Assembly (NCBI RefSeq): GCF_023016155.1
Contig: NZ_JALKBG010000006.1
Coordinates: forward strand, 575,271-639,270
DNA: 64,000 nucleotides
DNA from: Aliiroseovarius sp. F20344
GTDB taxonomy: Bacteria; Pseudomonadota; Alphaproteobacteria; Rhodobacterales; Rhodobacteraceae
Direction: 5' to 3'
Part shown: piece by piece, positions 51,064 through 58,624 of the stretch
Numbering within the stretch: the first letter of the stretch is position 1
How the letters are laid out: the number at the start of each line of letters is the position of its first letter
The notes under the pieces: generated by a model
Seen by the model: the letters and a program-made list of their open reading frames with translations, nothing else
Told to the model about the DNA's origin: nothing
The model's database searches: none
Program-made: the position numbers and the translations under genes

Positions 51064-51996
51064 TTGTTTGCACCCGAAGGTTACATATCGTTTGGATTAA
51101 TGTCTGAATTCATTTCGGATTGGGTGCATCGCATCTACCTTGCAAAACTATTGCAGGAAGATGAAGAGGATTTGGAGGGTGTGTTTGATTTTGATATGCA
51201 TCCGGACAGTTTGTTGGGTTCATTCAAATTGAAGCAGTTCAGAAAGCTTCATCCCGACTATCCATTTGAAGCGACAAATGAAGAGATGCAGGAGTATTTT
51301 GACTACAGTCAAAACATGCGTTTCGATATTTCGGTTTTGTACCATTGTTTACTATCGAGAGTGCTGAAAGATTTTCCAACATGTGTCAGCTCGTCTGAAG
51401 GTTTGGTTATCCAGCCTGACGAAAGCTTATTTCTGCATATGGATCGCTTGGATTGGGTTCACCCAGTTTGGCCAATTCGCAAGTCGCGAGAGTTGCTGAA
51501 TATTTTCAAGCTGTACGAAGAAGGAAGTTTCGACACTGGAGACCTAGCCGCACGATACTGTTTTCTTGACCATACGCTGGGGTGTATCCGATTGAAGAAT
51601 AACTCCGCTTCAGGGTTTGAGCGAAGCTCTCACTATCTTGATAGCGAAACGACGAGAAAGTACATCGAGCAACAGGTCACTCCCTTTGTTTCTTGGGTGC
51701 TGGTTTGGAAAAGGGGCGCGCTTCCAGACGACTTTCCCACGTATCTTCAACAAGTTGGATTCATTGAGCCGGGTTGGGGATTGGTTGGAAGATCTGAGGG
51801 GCACGAAAGGAGAAGTCGGCCAACCGAAAGACGCGGCCCGAAGCCCTCCGGTGCCAAAGAAGAGTACTATCGTCGTTATCCGCATGGCAAACCGAAAGAA
51901 GTTAGCTTTCTTTCTATTTCGAAGGAACTTGAGGAGGCGGGATTCAAAATCTCCGAGAGAATGGTCGGAAATTATGAGAAGCAAAGAAATGAATAG
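51064..51996 (+). CDS. Hypothetical protein, element cargo
   Basis: A 310-residue protein I do not recognise. TTG 51064 has GAGGA seven bases upstream inside the integrase end; ATG 51100 is an alternative without good signal. The main part is acidic, rich in aromatic residues, with no membrane segment (LQEDEEDLEGVFDFDMHPD, LDWVHPVWPIRKSRELLNIFKLYEEG). The last ~65 residues are basic and look like a helix-turn-helix of the resolvase/transposase kind (RRGPKPSGAKEEYYRRY, ISKELEEAGFKISERMVGNYEKQ). Its base composition is visibly more AT-rich than its neighbours, suggesting foreign origin. A cargo, immunity or defence gene is possible. Confidence 0.6.
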   Translation: MFAPEGYISFGLMSEFISDWVHRIYLAKLLQEDEEDLEGVFDFDMHPDSLLGSFKLKQFRKLHPDYPFEATNEEMQEYFDYSQNMRFDISVLYHCLLSRVLKDFPTCVSSSEGLVIQPDESLFLHMDRLDWVHPVWPIRKSRELLNIFKLYEEGSFDTGDLAARYCFLDHTLGCIRLKNNSASGFERSSHYLDSETTRKYIEQQVTPFVSWVLVWKRGALPDDFPTYLQQVGFIEPGWGLVGRSEGHERRSRPTERRGPKPSGAKEEYYRRYPHGKPKEVSFLSISKELEEAGFKISERMVGNYEKQRNE

Positions 51997-52094
51997 TTAC
52001 TTCCAATTGCTTCGCGGGTAACGCTTTCAAATCCTGTGTGGATAGACGGAATATAAGGCCATCGAAACCAGTCCAGCAAAAGGATGACACACCG

Positions 52095-52304
52095 ATGGCT
52101 AACATCTACGACGACGACCGTATCTACTTTCCTGAAGATCCTGAGCTTCGCGTTTTAGGCGACCGCGAAAAGCTCGCACAATGGCGGCACCGTATGACCG
52201 GGCCTGCCTTCATCCGCATCGGACGCCGCATTGGCTATCACGGTACCGACCTAAACACCTATCTCAGCGCCCAGCGCGTCGATCCAAATGGAGAGGCCGC
52301 CTAA
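52095..52304 (+). CDS. AlpA/excisionase-like small DNA-binding protein
   Basis: A 69-residue protein. REKLAQWRHRMTGPAFIRIGRRIGYHGTDLNTYLSAQRV is the winged-helix pattern of MerR-type excisionases and AlpA regulators (GPxFIRIGRRIxY..DLxxYL). Such proteins bend attachment-site DNA for excision or activate integrase and rep genes. Its stop overlaps the start of the next small ORF (TAATG). The N-terminal half is less typical. Confidence 0.7.
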   Translation: MANIYDDDRIYFPEDPELRVLGDREKLAQWRHRMTGPAFIRIGRRIGYHGTDLNTYLSAQRVDPNGEAA

Positions 52305-52495
52305 TGAAAAACCCCAACTCCGCACGCGGGGCTGAGGCTTTTCGAGTGACATCAACTGCCACCTTCGCAAGTTCAGTTGATGCCATGTCGGGCACGGTCT
52401 CCGCAACCAAAAACGAACGGCGGTTCCGCTGGTGCAGGCTCTCAAACTCGGTTCAACCCTTTAGAATACGTAAAGGACAAGTCGAGCATGGGTAA
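52304..52495 (+). CDS. Small hypothetical ORF in the element
   Basis: 63 codons starting at an ATG that overlaps the stop of the excisionase-like gene (TAATG) and ending eight bases inside the initiator-like gene. The product is basic (TKNERRFRWCRLSNSV, FRIRKGQVEHG) with no recognised motif. The overlaps on both sides support real coupled translation, but it could be only a translated leader. Confidence 0.45.
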   Translation: MKNPNSARGAEAFRVTSTATFASSVDAMSGTVSATKNERRFRWCRLSNSVQPFRIRKGQVEHG

Positions 52496-53003
52496 GAGCA
52501 ACAGGAAGGACGAGGGGCAGTATGTGCCCCTCCCATACTCTCAGTTGCGCAGTGATGCGTGGCGCGGCTTGTCTGGTGCGTCCGTAAAGCTCTGGCTAGA
52601 GCTGCATACGCGATACCACGGCGGCAACAATGGTGCTCTGACGCTTTCCTATGCTGAAGCGGGTGACGCGCTGGGCATGGGTAAGGCGACGGTCCAGAGG
52701 GCTTACCGCGAACTTATCGAGCACGGCTTCCTAGCGTTGGAGCGGGAAGGAAACTGGTATCACCGCCGCGCGCATGAATGGCGTCTGACGACAAAGCCAA
52801 TGCAAACAGCACGGGGTAGGGCGGCTCCTACAAATGACTGGCGGACTTTCCTGAAGGCAGGAAAAGAAAAACGCGGTTCTGAAACGGAACCGTCAGCATT
52901 CACGGTGGTTCCATTTGAAAACCGAAGCTCTGTTGCTGGTTCCAAACGGGAACCCGTCAAGGCCGTTTCGCAAGGGGCTCTCGGTTCTGAAACGGAACAC
53001 TAA
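52488..53003 (+). CDS. Putative replication initiator with helix-turn-helix domain (lambda-O-like layout)
   Basis: A 171-residue protein. The first ~100 residues form a winged-helix domain: YVPLPYSQLRSDAWRGLSGASVKLWLELHTRY, LTLSYAEAGDALGMGKATVQRAYRELIEHGFLALEREG, as in phage replication and plasmid Rep N-termini. The last ~45 residues are disordered and repeat GSETEP, VPFENR, GSKREP, GSETEH, because four 17-bp palindromic repeats lie inside the coding sequence. This is how phage lambda gene O carries its own origin iterons. No helicase-loader domain is present. The role as initiator is inferred from layout, not proven. Confidence 0.6.
   Translation: MGKSNRKDEGQYVPLPYSQLRSDAWRGLSGASVKLWLELHTRYHGGNNGALTLSYAEAGDALGMGKATVQRAYRELIEHGFLALEREGNWYHRRAHEWRLTTKPMQTARGRAAPTNDWRTFLKAGKEKRGSETEPSAFTVVPFENRSSVAGSKREPVKAVSQGALGSETEH
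52875..52999 (+). repeat. Four iteron-like 17-bp palindromic repeats (candidate replication origin)
   Basis: GGTTCTGAAACGGAACC (52875-52891), GGTTCCATTTGAAAACC (52907-52923), GGTTCCAAACGGGAACC (52938-52954), GGTTCTGAAACGGAACA (52983-52999). Each is a GGTTC...GAACC near-palindrome; spacings are 32, 31 and 45 bp, the first two close to three helical turns. An AT-richer stretch (CTAATAATTACC) follows directly. Pattern fits initiator-binding iterons. Confidence 0.75.
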
Positions 53004-53037
53004 TAATTACCACTCACCTACAGGTAGGGGCATAGAT

Positions 53038-53595
53038 ATGACTGGAAATAAATCGGTAGCGAAACAGAGTGGAGAGAAGTCGAAAACACTTGGTGTCACC
53101 ATGTCGGGGTCGAGGGATAAGGGCTACAAGGTCGATTTGGCCCACAAGGATGCTCTGAAAGAAGTATTCGGGTCTGAGAATCCCGAAATGTCAGAGGCGC
53201 TCCTGAGCCACTGCCTGAAGGTTTTGAAAGGTGACGAGGCCAGCGATGAGTTTCCTGCCAATGACGAACGCGGATTTTTATTAGCAACGGTTGCTGAGAT
53301 CAAACCACGGGATGCCTTCGAGCAAATGCTGTCCGTTCAGATGGCTGCAACACATGTGGCAATGATCCGGTCAGGTCGATGGTTGGCGAATGCAGAACGT
53401 TTGGACCAAGTGCAGAGCCACTATAACGGATACACCAGGCTTGCGCGCGCATACGTCGGCCAGATGGAGGCATTTCGTAAACACCGAAACGGCGGCAAGC
53501 AGACCGTCACTGTGCAGCATGTGAATGTGCAGGATGGAGGTCAGGCCATCGTTGGTAATGTGAGTGACCGGGGGAGGGGCGCAAATGAAAAGTGA
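53038..53595 (+). CDS. Phage-associated conserved hypothetical protein
   Basis: A 185-residue protein of a type found in alphaproteobacterial prophages just before HGG-motif proteins: DAFEQMLSVQMAATHVAMIRSGRWL, YTRLARAYVGQMEAFRKHRNGGKQTVTVQHVNVQDGGQAIVGNV. Function unknown. ATG 53038 has AGGTAGGGG upstream; the ORF extension before it overlaps the iteron region in another frame. It overlaps the next gene by 11 bases. Confidence 0.7.
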   Translation: MTGNKSVAKQSGEKSKTLGVTMSGSRDKGYKVDLAHKDALKEVFGSENPEMSEALLSHCLKVLKGDEASDEFPANDERGFLLATVAEIKPRDAFEQMLSVQMAATHVAMIRSGRWLANAERLDQVQSHYNGYTRLARAYVGQMEAFRKHRNGGKQTVTVQHVNVQDGGQAIVGNVSDRGRGANEK

Positions 53596-53833
53596 CGCCA
53601 ACCCCATGCAAAGCGCACATGAAGCCCCAAGATGCGCTGCAAAATCAAAACGCACTGGTCTTCCGTGCAAGAACCCTGCGGTTGGTGGCTGGCGCGTATG
53701 CCGCATGCATGGTGCTGGAGGTGGGCACAGGGCGGGCAAGGCCAATCCAGCGTATCAACATGGTATGCGCACTCGGGAATGGTCGGACCTGCGAAGGGCA
53801 CTAGCCGCGCTAGCAAGCGAAGGGAGCAATTAA
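53585..53833 (+). CDS. HGG-motif phage protein
   Basis: An 82-residue basic protein with a CxxxxxxGxPCxNPxxxGxxxCRMHG pattern: RCAAKSKRTGLPCKNPAVGG, then CRMHGAGGGHRAGKANPAYQHG. Such Cys/His plus HGG proteins are common in prophages near terminase or replication genes; their role is unknown, possibly zinc-mediated DNA binding. GGGGGAGGGG lies just before ATG 53585. It is the last recognisable gene of the element. Confidence 0.7.
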   Translation: MKSDANPMQSAHEAPRCAAKSKRTGLPCKNPAVGGWRVCRMHGAGGGHRAGKANPAYQHGMRTREWSDLRRALAALASEGSN

Positions 53834-54059
53834 GTCAGTTGCAACTCAAAGTTATCCTTACAGTGAATGCCCGCTATGAGCCCATATTGAACGATGCTGC
53901 AATGTGCGCTTACGTCCGCTTTGAGCGCGGAACGTAGGGCGCAATTCTTACTGATTGGCGGGCGTGAATTTGACGTAGGTTGCCCACGGATTCGCTGGTT
54001 GCAATCTCCATTCGACGAGCATCAGATTTTCCGCTGAATACCCCACACTTGACTGACGA
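53834..54059. other. Right-hand border region of the element, no gene
   Basis: 226 bases without a supported gene. Two similar words, AATGCCCGCTATGAGCCCA (53869-53887) and TACGTCCGCTTTGAGCGCG (about 53912-53930), look like degenerate intergenic repeats. No copy of the tRNA-Ser 3' end (attR) is present here. Confidence 0.4.
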
Positions 54060-55061
54060 CTATTTCACCACATCAATCTTGCTACGATTAAGCGAAATCG
54101 CAATGGCGGCGATCAGCAACAGGCCAAGAGCAACCTGGCTCCAGGACGGCGGCACACCGGCGATCGTCAATCCGTTGCGGACAATGGTCAGGGTCAAAGC
54201 GCCAATGATCGTTTTGACAACGCTGCCATATCCGCCAGTCAGGGGTGTCCCCCCGAGCGCGACAGCAGCGATGGCGTCGAGTTCCATCATCATTCCCGCC
54301 TGCGGTGTGGCCGCCCCGGCGCGGGCAAGATTGACGCAGGCCGCGAGGCCCACCATCAGCCCGGCGGCTGCAAACACTTTAATTTTGAAGGTCGTAACGT
54401 TGATGCCCACGAGGCGCAGCACCTTCTCGTTGCCGCCAACGGCGCGCAGTTGCTGACCGAAAACGGTTTTCTCGTAGAACGCCCACATCAGAAGCGCGAC
54501 AATCGCCGCGAGAATGAAGATTGCCGGGAACTTGCCCATCGACAACAACCAAGGTGCTGCGACCGACGAAATATTGCCCCCGGAAGCCCCGCTATCCGAC
54601 GTGATATAGATCGATGTCCCATCAGACATGATGATGACCAGCGCGCGGACGATGATGAGCATGGCCAGCGTCGTGACAAAGGACGGGATCTTGAGAAGCG
54701 AGATGATACAGCCGTTGACCATGCCGACAAATCCACCGGCAAGTACACCGAGGATCAGACCCACGTCACCGAACCATAGCATCCCAAGAGCCCCAAGAAA
54801 GGCCGAAAAGGCAAGGCTTGAACCGATAGAGATATCGATCGAGCCGGTCGTGACGATCATCAATTGCGCAAAGGCCAACAGCAACAGAACCGGTGTTTGC
54901 TGGGCGATGAATGTCCAGTTGCGAACAGACATGAAACGGTCGCCCGAGATAGCCCAAAACATCAGGATCACCAACGCGATAGCAATGAAAGGCACATAGT
55001 CGCGCAACTTCTCGACCCTCTCTGGGGTCAGTAGTGGCCGGGCTGTTGTGGTATCTGACAT
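54060..55061 (-). CDS. frcC: Sugar ABC transporter permease (FrcC-like)
   Basis: A 333-residue RbsC/FrcC-type permease with about nine hydrophobic segments, including YVPFIAIALVILMFWAISGD, TPVLLLLAFAQLMIVTTGSIDISIGSSLAFSAFLGALG and the EAA-like coupling region VFGQQLRAVGGNEKVLRLVGIN. LTGGYGSVVKTIIGALTLTIVRNGL is conserved in this family. ATG 55061 has GAGGAG 13 to 8 bases upstream. It is the last gene of the fructose operon and follows the ATPase gene. Confidence 0.9.
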   Translation of the reverse strand: MSDTTTARPLLTPERVEKLRDYVPFIAIALVILMFWAISGDRFMSVRNWTFIAQQTPVLLLLAFAQLMIVTTGSIDISIGSSLAFSAFLGALGMLWFGDVGLILGVLAGGFVGMVNGCIISLLKIPSFVTTLAMLIIVRALVIIMSDGTSIYITSDSGASGGNISSVAAPWLLSMGKFPAIFILAAIVALLMWAFYEKTVFGQQLRAVGGNEKVLRLVGINVTTFKIKVFAAAGLMVGLAACVNLARAGAATPQAGMMMELDAIAAVALGGTPLTGGYGSVVKTIIGALTLTIVRNGLTIAGVPPSWSQVALGLLLIAAIAISLNRSKIDVVK

Positions 55062-55072
55062 GGCGTTTCTCC

Positions 55073-55846
55073 TCATTCGCCCAATGTGATGGCTTTGACG
55101 AGCCGGTCTGATGTGATTTCGTCGCGTTTGAATTCACGCGATGTGACACCGTGGTGGGTGACAATGATCCTGTCTGCCAGACGACGCACCTGATCAAGGT
55201 TGTGACTGATCAGGATAAATGACGTACCATGTTGATCACGGACATCCTCGACCAATCGCTCCACTTCTCCGGTTTCATTGGGACCTAGGGCTGCGGTTGG
55301 TTCATCAAGAATGACAATGTCGCTGCCCCAGGCGATGGCACGCCCGATTGCGATGCTTTGTTGTTGTCCACCTGACATCGAAGAAATCGGCTGAGACAGG
55401 TCCTGAACGGTGGTGACGTTGAGTTGCTTGAGCACCTCGCGGGTCTTCTTACGCATCTTTTTTTCGTCAACAAACAGTCCCCACTTTCGGGGAATACGCC
55501 CAAGAAACAGATTGTAGGGGGCGGTCATATTTGGGACCAGCGCAAGGTCTTGGTAGACGACTTCGATCCCGCAAGCCTGCATATGAGACACGCTGTGATC
55601 CGCCCGTGGAATCTCGACACCCTTGATGCAGATGCGCCCGCTATCTGGCACATGTGCGCCGGACACGATCTTGGCCAGAGTCGATTTTCCCGCCCCGTTT
55701 CCACCAACAATTGCAACAACTTCGCCACGATTAAGGTCAAATGACCCATCGCGCATGGCCTGCACGCCGCCAAAGGATTTCGTGACGTGTTCAACCGTCA
55801 ATAGCGGCGCTGTGTCCAATCCATCCATTTCCAATTTCCCTGTCAC
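55073..55846 (-). CDS. frcA: Sugar ABC transporter ATP-binding protein, single domain (FrcA-like)
   Basis: A 257-residue ATPase with Walker A GGNGAGKST (about 48-56), Q-loop VVYQDLALVP, signature MSGGQQQ, Walker B IVILDEPTAALG and switch LISHNLDQV. Most ribose-type importers have a double ATPase of ~500 residues; this single-domain form is that of FrcA of the rhizobial fructose transporter FrcBCA, which supports fructose as substrate. It overlaps the end of the ROK regulator gene by four bases. Confidence 0.9.
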   Translation of the reverse strand: MTGKLEMDGLDTAPLLTVEHVTKSFGGVQAMRDGSFDLNRGEVVAIVGGNGAGKSTLAKIVSGAHVPDSGRICIKGVEIPRADHSVSHMQACGIEVVYQDLALVPNMTAPYNLFLGRIPRKWGLFVDEKKMRKKTREVLKQLNVTTVQDLSQPISSMSGGQQQSIAIGRAIAWGSDIVILDEPTAALGPNETGEVERLVEDVRDQHGTSFILISHNLDQVRRLADRIIVTHHGVTSREFKRDEITSDRLVKAITLGE

Positions 55847-57060
55847 TTCGTGTCATCGGTTGTTTTGTCTTGAGCTTCTCGAGCGGGGCCCAAATAGGTC
55901 TGTAAAAAAACGTCAAGAAACGTACCTTTGAGTACGGTGTCTTCGGTCAAACCGCTAAGTTCGATGTCAACAGAGCGGTACACGCTGGGAAGCACTGCCT
56001 TTTCCACTTGCGTCTTGATTGCGTTCAAAAACGGCTCACCCAGCAAGGCATATTCGTCGCCAATGACGATTAGATCCGGGTTCGCGAAATTGATGCAGTT
56101 GGTGATGCCCTGAGCCAGATAGCGCGCGACCTTGTTAACTTCTTCCGTCGCTACCGGGTCGCTATCTGCATAGGCCGCGACCACGTCCGAGAATGTGGCT
56201 TCTGTGGTTAAACGGGCCGTTGCTCGTTCACGAATGGCACGCAGTAGCGCAATTCGAGACGCGAATATCTCAAGGCAGCCGGTATTTCCGCATTTGCACT
56301 GCGGGCCATCGACTTTGATTGACATATGACCCATCTCACCCGCCAGGCCGAGCGCGCCTCGGTAAACTTCGCCGCCAACAACGAGGGCTGAGCCGATACC
56401 CTGACCGGCAGAGACATAAAGCAGGACTTTCGCCCCATTTTTGTGTGCGGTGTGGCGCCATTCGGTGAGCGCCGCAGCCTTTGCGTCGTGGGTGGAATGC
56501 AATGGAATGTTAGGGAAACGCGACCGAAGTTCTGGGATCAGGTCAAATCCCTGCCATTCGGGGCTTTCGGTAATCAGAATGACACGTTCATCGCGTTCAA
56601 GAAATGGCCCGGGTACCGCGATGCCAATCCCATCAATTTGCTTGAAGCCTGAGATCCGCCGCTCCATCGCTTGGACAATATTGGTGAATGTCTCGGCTGC
56701 GGATTGGCCTCTTGGAATTGGGAATTCTTCCGGCTCAAGGGGTTCTCCGCGCAGATTGAAGCCCGCGATTGAAAAGCTGCGTCTTTGCAGTCGTAAGCAC
56801 AGGATATTCCGCCCGCTTGCGGAAAAATCGAGGTTGATCGACCGCCTGCCGCGCCCCCCTTTGACAAGACCCACCTCTTCAACAATCCCGTCGTCCAGCA
56901 GAGGGCCAATGGCGCGCGTGACTGTCGCTTGGTCAAGTCCTGACACCACGCTGATGTCTTTGCGCGAACATGTCCCGAGATCGTGAAGCGCTTTCAATAT
57001 GACCTGTCGATTGTGGCCCTGCACGCCTTCAATCGACAATCCTTTTCGTGTCGCCCTCAT
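55843..57060 (-). CDS. ROK family transcriptional regulator
   Basis: A 405-residue NagC/XylR-type protein. N-terminal winged helix: VILKALHDLGTCSRKDISVVSGLDQATVTRAIGPLLDDGIVEEVG. The ROK sugar-kinase-like domain has GIGIAVPGPF, DAKAAALTEWRH, GSALVVGGEVYRGALGLAGEMGHM and the zinc motif CKCGNTGCLE. It should repress the operon until its sugar or sugar-phosphate binds. ATG 57060 has GGAGGG upstream; the longer frame is unlikely. It lies inside the operon it probably controls, with its own promoter. Confidence 0.9.
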   Translation of the reverse strand: MRATRKGLSIEGVQGHNRQVILKALHDLGTCSRKDISVVSGLDQATVTRAIGPLLDDGIVEEVGLVKGGRGRRSINLDFSASGRNILCLRLQRRSFSIAGFNLRGEPLEPEEFPIPRGQSAAETFTNIVQAMERRISGFKQIDGIGIAVPGPFLERDERVILITESPEWQGFDLIPELRSRFPNIPLHSTHDAKAAALTEWRHTAHKNGAKVLLYVSAGQGIGSALVVGGEVYRGALGLAGEMGHMSIKVDGPQCKCGNTGCLEIFASRIALLRAIRERATARLTTEATFSDVVAAYADSDPVATEEVNKVARYLAQGITNCINFANPDLIVIGDEYALLGEPFLNAIKTQVEKAVLPSVYRSVDIELSGLTEDTVLKGTFLDVFLQTYLGPAREAQDKTTDDTK

Positions 57061-57091
57061 TGCTCGCACCCTCCAAGTTGCTGATATTTCC

Positions 57092-57121
57092 AGCATAGTG
57101 CGATTTGCTTGCAAGCTACAA
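57092..57121 (-). promoter_or_regulatory. Internal promoter before the ROK regulator gene
   Basis: Minus strand TTGTAG (57121-57116), 18-bp spacer, TATGCT (57097-57092). A perfect palindrome GCTTGCAAGC (57107-57116) lies at the -35/spacer junction and could be an autoregulatory operator. Confidence 0.45.
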
Positions 57122-57138
57122 TGAATTGATGGTCGGGG

Positions 57139-57783
57139 TCAGTCATCTGCGCGCTCGTAGAACAGGATGTCTTCGACCTGCCGTTCGTTTCTGATGATCC
57201 CGGCGTTTGGGATGTCGGTGCGATCGATCTTTTCAAGCGCTTCGCTTTGCGACCGCCCGCTTTTATGGTGCCGGTTCAAAAGTCTCTGGCGAAGGATCTC
57301 ATCCGGTGTATCGACAAAGAGGGACAGGTTGAAAGCATCGCTTGCCGTACGCCAGGGTTCGGCATTGGAAAGCACGTAGTTTCCTTCAGTGACGTATACG
57401 TCCTCGGTCCCGGAAATACGGGTGCCTTCGGGGATGGGATCATGCCGTTGGCGCGAATACACCGGCCACCAGAAAGGGTCTCTTGCCGTCAGACGCTGGA
57501 CCGCGGCGATAAAGGCGTCCGCATCGAACGTATCAATGCGGCCTTTCGCAGCGCGCAGGCCCTGGGCGTCCAGCTGTGCATTTGTCAGGTGAAATCCGTC
57601 CATGGGACAGAAGCATGTTTTTGTTCCGGCGGCGTTAAGATCGGCGACAAGACGCTCCGCCAGAGTGGATTTGCCGGTCGCAGGTGGCCCCGCGATCCCG
57701 ATCAGGAAAGGTGCAGCGGCGCCTTCAACCCGATCCACGATGGTTTTCATCAACGCGTCGTATGAGTGAATGATCTCAGGCAC
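57139..57783 (-). CDS. P-loop sugar kinase, FrcK/uridine-kinase-like
   Basis: A 214-residue kinase of the nucleoside/pantothenate/phosphoribulokinase fold: Walker A IGIAGPPATGKSTLAERL, then CFCPMDGFHLTNAQLD, RIDTFDADAFIAAVQRL, YSRQRHDPIP and EGNYVL. FrcK of Sinorhizobium meliloti, encoded with frcBCA, is of this type. GTG 57783 has GGAG eight bases upstream and overlaps the pfkB end by eight bases; ATG 57750 is a less supported alternative. It most likely phosphorylates imported fructose (inference from context). Confidence 0.82.
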   Translation of the reverse strand: MPEIIHSYDALMKTIVDRVEGAAAPFLIGIAGPPATGKSTLAERLVADLNAAGTKTCFCPMDGFHLTNAQLDAQGLRAAKGRIDTFDADAFIAAVQRLTARDPFWWPVYSRQRHDPIPEGTRISGTEDVYVTEGNYVLSNAEPWRTASDAFNLSLFVDTPDEILRQRLLNRHHKSGRSQSEALEKIDRTDIPNAGIIRNERQVEDILFYERADD

Positions 57784-58624
57784 GCATCCAGCTCCGAGTG
57801 CCGGCAAGTTCGCAAGACTTTGCTGCAATCCGGTTGGCGCTGCTCAAGGCCGCAACAAAGTCACCGGTTTCGGCGTATGCATGGCAAAACGCGCCGTGAA
57901 AGATATCACCGGCACCCAGCGTATCCACCGCAGCAACCGGCACCGCCGGAATTTCGCCGGATGAGTCGCCGTCCTGCCAAATCACGCCCTTTGCACCGCG
58001 TGTAATGGCCCAACGCGATAGCCCGAGATCATTGCACATCTCGGCGAACGCCTGCGGGCCGTCAGGCAAGAATACTTCTGAGACGACGGGCACATCGGCA
58101 AGCCGAAGGAAATCAGGCGACCAGTCTTTCCAGCTTCCCCCGTCCAGAATGACAGGACCGTCAAAGGCTCGGATGCTGTCGAAGTTCTGTTCGACGAAGG
58201 GGCGTTCATACTGATCCAGCTGGATCAAGTCGAAGCGGCCCGAGAACAAATTACGTCCATCTTTTAAGCGGCTGCAGTCATCCTGCGCATCGTTAACGAT
58301 CATTCGCGTGCCGAGGCTGCGTGTCGAAACGACCGTCGACAGGGGGATCTGGAAGTTGGGGTCCTCACAAATGTCGCGCAGATCGACGCGATGATTGTTC
58401 AAGTCACCGGTCACAAAGTCCCGAACAAGCCCCTTTGCACCCATAGAAGTTGCCAAGGTCGCATCGCCGCCCATATGCGAGAACACAATCGCGGCGTTCA
58501 GTGACGACCCACCCGGTATCAGATCATTCGCCAACGCCTTGGTCTTGCCGTCCGGGCCGGGAAAATCCTCGACCAGCGCGATAACGTCTAGCACGGACCG
58601 ACCTATGAAAAGCGCGCGGGTCAA
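57776..58624 (-). CDS. PfkB family carbohydrate kinase
   Basis: A 282-residue ribokinase-fold kinase. LIPGGSSLNAAIVFSHMGGDATLAT is the substrate-binding start, and VDTLGAGDIFHGAFCHAYAETGD (about 235-257) is PfkB signature 2 with the catalytic Asp of GAGD. The start appears to be TTG 58624, overlapping the aldolase stop (TTGA); no nearby ATG fits. With a FrcK-like kinase and an aldolase in the same operon it would supply a phosphorylated ketose for cleavage; which kinase does which step is open. Confidence 0.87.
   Translation of the reverse strand: MTRALFIGRSVLDVIALVEDFPGPDGKTKALANDLIPGGSSLNAAIVFSHMGGDATLATSMGAKGLVRDFVTGDLNNHRVDLRDICEDPNFQIPLSTVVSTRSLGTRMIVNDAQDDCSRLKDGRNLFSGRFDLIQLDQYERPFVEQNFDSIRAFDGPVILDGGSWKDWSPDFLRLADVPVVSEVFLPDGPQAFAEMCNDLGLSRWAITRGAKGVIWQDGDSSGEIPAVPVAAVDTLGAGDIFHGAFCHAYAETGDFVAALSSANRIAAKSCELAGTRSWMRA

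Larger units (their letters stand above)
49630..53940 (+). mobile_element. Small integrative element (phage-satellite- or prophage-like) at tRNA-Ser
   Basis: Between tRNA-Ser and the fructose operon lie, all on the plus strand, a tyrosine integrase, an unknown gene, an AlpA/excisionase-like gene, a tiny ORF, an initiator-like gene with iteron-like repeats, and two phage-type genes. There are no capsid, tail, terminase or conjugation genes. The composition integrase-AlpA-rep resembles phage-inducible chromosomal islands. No duplicate of the tRNA 3' end was found in the following 10 kb, so the right end is unproven; 53940 is a working limit. Confidence 0.7.
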
